56,958 bases of DNA from Candidatus Bathyarchaeota archaeon. Lineage in GTDB: Archaea > Thermoproteota > Bathyarchaeia > Bathyarchaeales > SOJC01. The stretch lies in NCBI GenBank assembly GCA_029882535.1, contig JAOUKM010000007.1:1-56958 (forward strand). The letters run 5' to 3'. The notes below the pieces were generated by a model that saw only the letters and a program-made list of their open reading frames with translations, had not been told where the DNA came from and did not search any database. Positions 53,181 to 56,958 of the stretch are shown here, in pieces. Every line of letters starts with the position of its first letter. Position 1 is the stretch's first letter. The translations under genes were made by a program, and so were the position numbers.

Positions 53181-54626
53181 ATGTCCATAAAATTATGTTC
53201 AGGTAAAGAAATACCCATAGAGATGCACAAGGCGAGAATGGTGCAGAAAATTTGGTTGATACCAGTGGAACACCGGCTTAAAGCTATAGAGGAGGCGGGC
53301 TACAACACGTTCCAGCTCAAAACCAAGGACATATTTCTTGATATGTTAACTGATAGCGGCACAAATGCTATGAGCGACAACCAATTCGCTGCCATGATAA
53401 AAACCGACGATGCTTATGCAGGTAGTATGACTTTTTATGAATTCGCCGATGCAGTGAAAGACGTTTTGGGGTATAAGTATGTAATGAATGTTCATCAAGG
53501 AAGAGCAGCAGAACACTTGATATCGAAAGTTTTTGCTAAACAAGGGGGCATTATACCTACAAATTATCATTTTACTACCACTAAGGTGCATATCGAACTG
53601 ACTGGAGGGTCAACATGCTTAGAAATCTACGCTGATGAAGCACTAAAAACAGAGAGCACTCACCCGTTCAAGGGTAACATGGACCCACAAAAGTTGAGAG
53701 ACACTATTAAAAAACATGGTAGGGAAAAAATACCTTTCGTTCGTATGGAAGCAACAACTAACTTGCTTGGTGGACAACCGTTCTCTATGAAAAATCTCAA
53801 AGAGATCAAACAGATTTGCAGTGAATACCGCATTCCTCTGGTACTTGATGGAAGTCTACTTTGCGAAAACGCATATCTTATAAAACAACGAGAAAAGGAG
53901 TGTGAAAGCAATACGGTTGCAGAGATAGTCAAAGAGATGTGTGGTATAGCGGATTTATTCTACATGAGTGGAAGGAAAAATACATGCGTTAGAGGCGGTT
54001 GTATAGCGACAAACAATGAGGAACTCTTTGAAAAGATAAAGCCGTGGCTTCCAGTGTATGAAGGTTTCTTCACATATGGGGGAATGTCCCAGAGAGAAGT
54101 TGGCGCTATGGCTGTCGGGATGCGAGAAATGGTAGACTTTGATCTTGCAGGTTGTGCAGTAGAGCAGATAAAATATTTTGTAAAGAGACTTCGTAAAACA
54201 GGAATTCCGGTGGTCACACCGCCAGGTGGATTAGCTTGTCATTTAGACGCGATGAAGTTTCTACCTCATATTCCTCAATCCGAGTATCCTGCGGGAGCTT
54301 TGACAGCTGCCCTTTACATAGCCTCTGGGGTAAGGAGCATGGAAAGAGGTACTATTTCAATGGAAAGAGACCAGGAAGGAAATGAAGTCTTTTCTGATTT
54401 GGAACTGACAAGGATTGCACTTCCAAGGAGAGTTTACACAATATCGCAAATTGAATATGCTGTTGACAGAATAAATTGGCTATATAGCCACCGAGATGTA
54501 ATAAAAGGGTTAAAATTTGTATATGAACCACCAGTGCTCAGGTTCTTCATCGGAAAGTTGGAAGCCATCGACAATTGGGGAAGAGACCTCTGCGAAGCAT
54601 TCAAGAGTGAATTGGGTGACTATTGA
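53181..54626 (+). CDS. Tryptophanase / tyrosine phenol-lyase family beta-eliminating lyase
   Basis: PLP enzyme cleaving tryptophan to indole, pyruvate and ammonia (or tyrosine to phenol). It is 481 residues, with MHKARMVQKIWLIPVEHR, HQGRAAEHLISKVF, VRMEATTNLLGGQPF and the PLP lysine in YMSGRKNTCVRGG. Its ATG has GAGGT 8 nt upstream. It is divergent from iorAB across 127 bp, suggesting joint aromatic amino acid use. Which amino acid it prefers is not clear from the motifs I can see. Confidence 0.93.
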   Translation: MSIKLCSGKEIPIEMHKARMVQKIWLIPVEHRLKAIEEAGYNTFQLKTKDIFLDMLTDSGTNAMSDNQFAAMIKTDDAYAGSMTFYEFADAVKDVLGYKYVMNVHQGRAAEHLISKVFAKQGGIIPTNYHFTTTKVHIELTGGSTCLEIYADEALKTESTHPFKGNMDPQKLRDTIKKHGREKIPFVRMEATTNLLGGQPFSMKNLKEIKQICSEYRIPLVLDGSLLCENAYLIKQREKECESNTVAEIVKEMCGIADLFYMSGRKNTCVRGGCIATNNEELFEKIKPWLPVYEGFFTYGGMSQREVGAMAVGMREMVDFDLAGCAVEQIKYFVKRLRKTGIPVVTPPGGLACHLDAMKFLPHIPQSEYPAGALTAALYIASGVRSMERGTISMERDQEGNEVFSDLELTRIALPRRVYTISQIEYAVDRINWLYSHRDVIKGLKFVYEPPVLRFFIGKLEAIDNWGRDLCEAFKSELGDY

Positions 54627-54638
54627 CCTCTTCATAAG

Positions 54639-54704
54639 TTGCGCGCGCATTACTGGGGATGATGGAAAAGCATGGAGAATCCTATAAAACGCTAACGCGC
54701 GCAA
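54639..54704. repeat. Inverted repeat of GC-alternating arms
   Basis: TTGCGCGCG (54639-54647) and CGCGCGCAA (54696-54704) are perfect inverted repeats 48 bp apart in the gap after the tryptophanase gene. They could form a hairpin end for the two convergent transcripts. Similar GC-alternating runs occur at about 55601 and 56506. Confidence 0.4.
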
Positions 54705-54773
54705 TTCGATAGTTCCAGCGTGGACATGTGTTTACAAAAAAAGAAAAAATGTGATTAATGAGTGTAGTCTTGG

Positions 54774-55346
54774 TTATGTGAAGGTTGTTCCACTTTTTGG
54801 TTCTGCTTGTTGCACTTGTATTGTTTTTATCCACTCTTTTTGCATTGTGAATTGCTTTTGCTCTCCATCGACGCTAGCATAGTTATAGTTTACATTTAGG
54901 TTTAGGATTATCCTCATTTGCAGTGTATTACCGGCCTTAACTGCTCCAGGTTTGAATTCAAAGATTATTTGCCTATCGCATCCATCTGTAATATCCAAGG
55001 TTTTATTACAAAGCATGTAGCCCGTTGCATTAGTAATCTGGAATCTTAGTCTTAATGTGACATTTAGGTTGTGGAATTCGGTGTATCTGAATCTATTTTC
55101 AGAGGTTATTCTTTCTCTATGAACATATCCTTTCCCTTCAAATGGAGAGTTACCAAAATTTCGTATGCTATATGCTTTTGCTTCCCAAGAATACTCTGCA
55201 CCTGATAAGGGTGATGATATGACAGGATCGGTTTGGTAGGTCAATGAGAGAACGGTAGCATCGTATCTGAAAAGGGACCATATCAATAAAGAAGATATCA
55301 AAATTACCAATGTAATGGAAATTGTTGTCACAATTTTCTTATTCAT
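54774..55346 (-). CDS. Secreted or membrane-anchored hypothetical protein
   Basis: This 190-residue protein has a single N-terminal hydrophobic segment (residues about 6-27, IVTTISITLVILISSLLIWSLF) and a beta-rich outer domain without catalytic motif. It has one cysteine pair (CNKTLDITDGC) and several NxT/NxS sites, which fits an archaeal surface protein. Its ATG overlaps the stop of a 41-residue membrane peptide, so the two are coupled. Not recognised. Confidence 0.65.
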   Translation of the reverse strand: MNKKIVTTISITLVILISSLLIWSLFRYDATVLSLTYQTDPVISSPLSGAEYSWEAKAYSIRNFGNSPFEGKGYVHRERITSENRFRYTEFHNLNVTLRLRFQITNATGYMLCNKTLDITDGCDRQIIFEFKPGAVKAGNTLQMRIILNLNVNYNYASVDGEQKQFTMQKEWIKTIQVQQAEPKSGTTFT

Positions 55347-55471
55347 TAACTCTCACTCCAGTATTCGCATGCATCAGTCTTAAGAGAGCCTTCATAATCT
55401 AGTGCAGCCATTAGTAGTAAGGTCAAGGTCAAAGTCTTCAGTATGACTGTTAGGAAGATGTTTTTCCTCAT
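55346..55471 (-). CDS. 41-residue membrane peptide coupled to the secreted protein
   Basis: The ATG at 55471 begins MRKNIFLTVILKTLTLTLLL, a basic start plus one hydrophobic helix like a signal anchor, and ends TDACEYWSES. The TAA overlaps the next ATG (TAATG), a tight junction that supports translation. Function unknown. Confidence 0.5.
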   Translation of the reverse strand: MRKNIFLTVILKTLTLTLLLMAALDYEGSLKTDACEYWSES

Positions 55472-55811
55472 TTTCAAAGTGTTTCACCAAAATAAACTTG
55501 GAAACGGCTTCTTTTAAGGGAATCGTTTCGAAAAAACTCGAATATTGCCATAGAATAGTTCTAGAAACCTCGAACTCTATTGTTACAGTTCATTTTACAA
55601 CGCGCGCTTTTTTTCTTCGCGCAAATTTACAGGACTTGAGAGTTTTTCTGCAAGTATGTAGAATGGATAAATACTGCAAAACGCTAATGTGCGTGCTTAT
55701 CCATTGAAAGTGGAAATAGAAGTTTCTTGCATAATTCTCTTGCGGGTTTTGTTAAGTTATTCAGGAAGCGTAAGTAGAATCCCTCAAAAGTGTGGGGAGT
55801 TTGTCCAAAAG

Positions 55812-55853
55812 TGCGGGAGTTGGGATTTGAACCCTCCACGATGTGGAGATATC
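55812..55853 (-). other. tRNA 3'-end fragment followed by shared 11-bp element (att-like site 1)
   Basis: On the minus strand GGGTTCAAATCCC and CTCCCGCA (55812-55834) match the T loop and acceptor 3' strand of a tRNA. The T stem is broken (49-65 and 50-64 do not pair) and no GCGGGAG 5' half lies upstream, so this is not a full gene. Nine bases beyond GAACC, GTGGAGATATC (55843-55853, plus-strand reading) is also found beside the second fragment. CTCCAC-GAT-GTGGAG is a local inverted repeat. The 620-bp stretch before 55969 otherwise holds only the small peptide gene. Confidence 0.6.
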
Positions 55854-55968
55854 ACTCAATCTCCTCCTTTTTTTCTGCGTACGTGCAGGCGCGTGCAGGG
55901 AACTATTAAATACTCTGATTCACCATCAATAGCGTCTAAATTAGATGGAGAAAGAAGGTGTAAACAAG

Positions 55969-56079
55969 ATGCCAACATGGATTTGCACTGAATGTAAGAC
56001 TGAATATACAGGTAGATGCCGACAGGCGACATGTCCAAACTGTGGAGCGCCCAAGGAAAAGCACACCAAGAAGGCATAG
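55969..56079 (+). CDS. Small zinc-ribbon protein (36 residues)
   Basis: The frame starts MPTWICTECKTEYTGRC and ends CPNCGAPKEKHTKKA, with CxxC near residue 6 and CPNC near residue 22, a rubredoxin/rubrerythrin-like zinc or iron knuckle. An AAGGTG ribosome site lies about 10 nt before the ATG. It lies 19 bp before a VOC gene, so the two may share a transcript. Specific role unknown. Confidence 0.62.
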   Translation: MPTWICTECKTEYTGRCRQATCPNCGAPKEKHTKKA

Positions 56080-56098
56080 CATTGCTATGGTGTTTTGA

Positions 56099-56479
56099 AT
56101 GTTAGATCATACAATTGCGCACTTTGAAATTCCTGCCGACGATGTAGAGAAACTGCGGAAATTCTACTCAAAACTGTTCGGATGGAAGATTGAGAAGATG
56201 CAGGGCTTTACAGAGTATTGGAACATTGAAACGATTCCTGTTGATGACAAGGGCATGCTATTACGACCAGGAGTAAATGGGGGAATGATGAAAAAGCAGA
56301 ATCCAGAACATAAGCCAGTAACCTACATCGCAGTCGAGTCTGTAGACGAGTACAGCAAGAAGATAGAGGAATTAGGTGGAAAAATCACAGTACCAAAGCA
56401 AGAGATCCCTGGAATAGGCTGGTGGGCCTTCGCCCTAGATCCCGAGGGAAACCAATTCGGTATTTTCCAGAGCAAATAG
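56099..56479 (+). CDS. VOC-family (glyoxalase/bleomycin resistance-like) protein
   Basis: This 126-residue protein has the beta-alpha-beta-beta-beta repeat: HFEIPADDVEKLRKFYSKLFGWKIE, GGMMKK, YIAVESVDEYSKKIEELGGKI and FALDPEGNQFGIFQ. The His8 and late Glu positions could ligate metal. VOC proteins include dioxygenases, epimerases and glyoxalases; the substrate here is unknown. Confidence 0.88.
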   Translation: MLDHTIAHFEIPADDVEKLRKFYSKLFGWKIEKMQGFTEYWNIETIPVDDKGMLLRPGVNGGMMKKQNPEHKPVTYIAVESVDEYSKKIEELGGKITVPKQEIPGIGWWAFALDPEGNQFGIFQSK

Positions 56480-56588
56480 ACCATCAACTTCAATGCCCCC
56501 CTTTTTGCGCGCGCGCATTTGAGTATGTTACTGAGCAGGATGGACTAAAATTCTTCGGGAAGCGAATATAGAGTCGCCGGTATGTCTG

Positions 56589-56632
56589 TGGCGCCGCCGG
56601 TAGGACTCGAACCAGCGACCAGTGGAGATATC
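56589..56632 (-). other. tRNA 3'-end fragment followed by shared 11-bp element (att-like site 2)
   Basis: On the minus strand GGTTCGAGTCCTACC and GGCGGCGCCA (56589-56613) look like the T loop, acceptor strand, G73 and CCA of a tRNA-Ser-like gene. The T stem is mismatched and no 5' half is found. Eight bases on, GTGGAGATATC (56622-56632) repeats the element beside fragment 1. The region 56480-56958 has no gene I can support. Confidence 0.55.
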
Positions 56633-56785
56633 TCCCGAAAACCATAGTTTAAGTTGGTATACGTGTGCATGTGCTTTGGAATTAGCGAAGTTGAACAGCT
56701 TTGCTGGAGTTTTTTGATGGGGCAGCGGCGTACCCGTGTTGCTCAGAGGAAGGTGACGAATCACGGTTAGGCTGCTTAAATGTCC

Positions 56786-56810
56786 TTGTCCCCAAAAAAA
56801 ATTGGGACAA
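56786..56810. repeat. Hairpin with A-rich loop
   Basis: TTGTCCC (56786-56792) and GGGACAA (56804-56810) form a 7-bp stem around an A-run. It may be a transcription end or the remains of a mobile-element end. Confidence 0.4.
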
Positions 56811-56853
56811 AGACAATTGAACAGAGGACGAAGTAATTTCTCTTTCAAGCGTG

Positions 56854-56887
56854 TGTACTTGTACCATTTTTTTCTAGTACAGGTACA
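56854..56887. repeat. Long inverted repeat near the window end
   Basis: TGTACTTGTAC (56854-56864) and GTACAGGTACA (56877-56887) are complementary at 10 of 11 positions around a 12-nt T-rich loop. It is a possible operator or hairpin for the gene beyond the window. Confidence 0.45.
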
Positions 56888-56958
56888 TTTATTTCAGTTT
56901 CCTCTTAATGGAATTTTTCTTTAAGCTGCTAGTTACTCAGAAAAAGCTTATTTTGGTT

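Noticed and set aside
55741-55830. Imperfect direct repeat CAAAAGTGYGGGAGTT near the first tRNA fragment, considered as a CRISPR or tandem array
   Set aside because: Only two imperfect copies and no spacer pattern; no CRISPR array or cas gene is visible anywhere in the window.
55812-55930. Complete intron-containing tRNA at the first fragment
   Set aside because: No GCGGGAG 5' acceptor strand is found within a reasonable distance and the T stem has two mismatches.
56528-56848. 106-residue minus-strand frame
   Set aside because: It runs through the tRNA-like fragment and hairpins and has mixed, low-complexity composition.

Overview
The window is a chromosomal segment of an archaeon. The translation and transcription proteins are archaeal or eukaryote-like (aIF5B, EF-1A, L7Ae, S28e, L24e, L15e, L18e, RpoD, RpoN). 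It also carries archaeal-type glutamyl-tRNA synthetase, an XPF nuclease without helicase, TrmB regulation, pyruvoyl arginine decarboxylase and the archaeal mevalonate route, and its promoters are TATA-like. The gene set and the style of the hypothetical proteins fit a TACK archaeon close to Bathyarchaeia; that placement is inferred from general family knowledge, not from a search. Many genes start at TTG or GTG behind a purine-rich ribosome binding site, and others look leaderless.

Layout. 1-10.4 kb holds aIF5B (missing its last residues), a radical SAM/SPASM enzyme, L24e-S28e-L7Ae, an XPF nuclease operon, EF-1A, a secreted protein, a DRG-like GTPase and S7-S12. 10.4-22.7 kb is a mosaic: a zinc ribbon, a TrmB regulator facing a small gene across two identical palindromic operators, an AlkX/YcaQ-like protein, a JAMM protease, PdaD, an ABC-2 exporter with a broken ATPase gene, L15e, thioredoxin reductase, an NfnAB-type flavoprotein pair and a FAD dehydrogenase. 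22.8-31 kb holds a nuclease facing an XPD-type helicase, UPF0147, thymidylate kinase, an HD hydrolase and the two subunits of phosphomevalonate dehydratase (aconitase X). 31-36.5 kb holds a tRNA-Glu with an insertion in its D arm, a DUF47 protein with an ABC importer, small regulators and a DUF998 membrane protein with an in-frame stop.

36.5-49 kb is one long minus-strand housekeeping block reading S13-S4-S11-RpoD-L18e-L13-S9-RpoN-enolase-S2-MEMO-mevalonate kinase-isopentenyl phosphate kinase-IPP isomerase-GGPP synthase-GluRS. Together with phosphomevalonate dehydratase at 29-31 kb it supplies most of the modified archaeal mevalonate pathway. 49-57 kb is accessory: a truncated integrase, an ECF S-component coupled to a membrane-anchored DUF4430 protein (candidate corrinoid uptake), indolepyruvate:ferredoxin oxidoreductase facing tryptophanase, small membrane and zinc-ribbon peptides, a VOC protein and two tRNA 3'-end fragments that share an adjacent 11-bp sequence.

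Main observations: the paired TrmB-type operators; the split-looking tRNA-Glu; at least three genes broken by single in-frame stops plus one homopolymer frameshift; the two tRNA-fragment att-like sites; the ECF-S/DUF4430 pair; and a folded-RNA candidate between trxB and nfnA. No CRISPR array or complete insertion sequence was seen.
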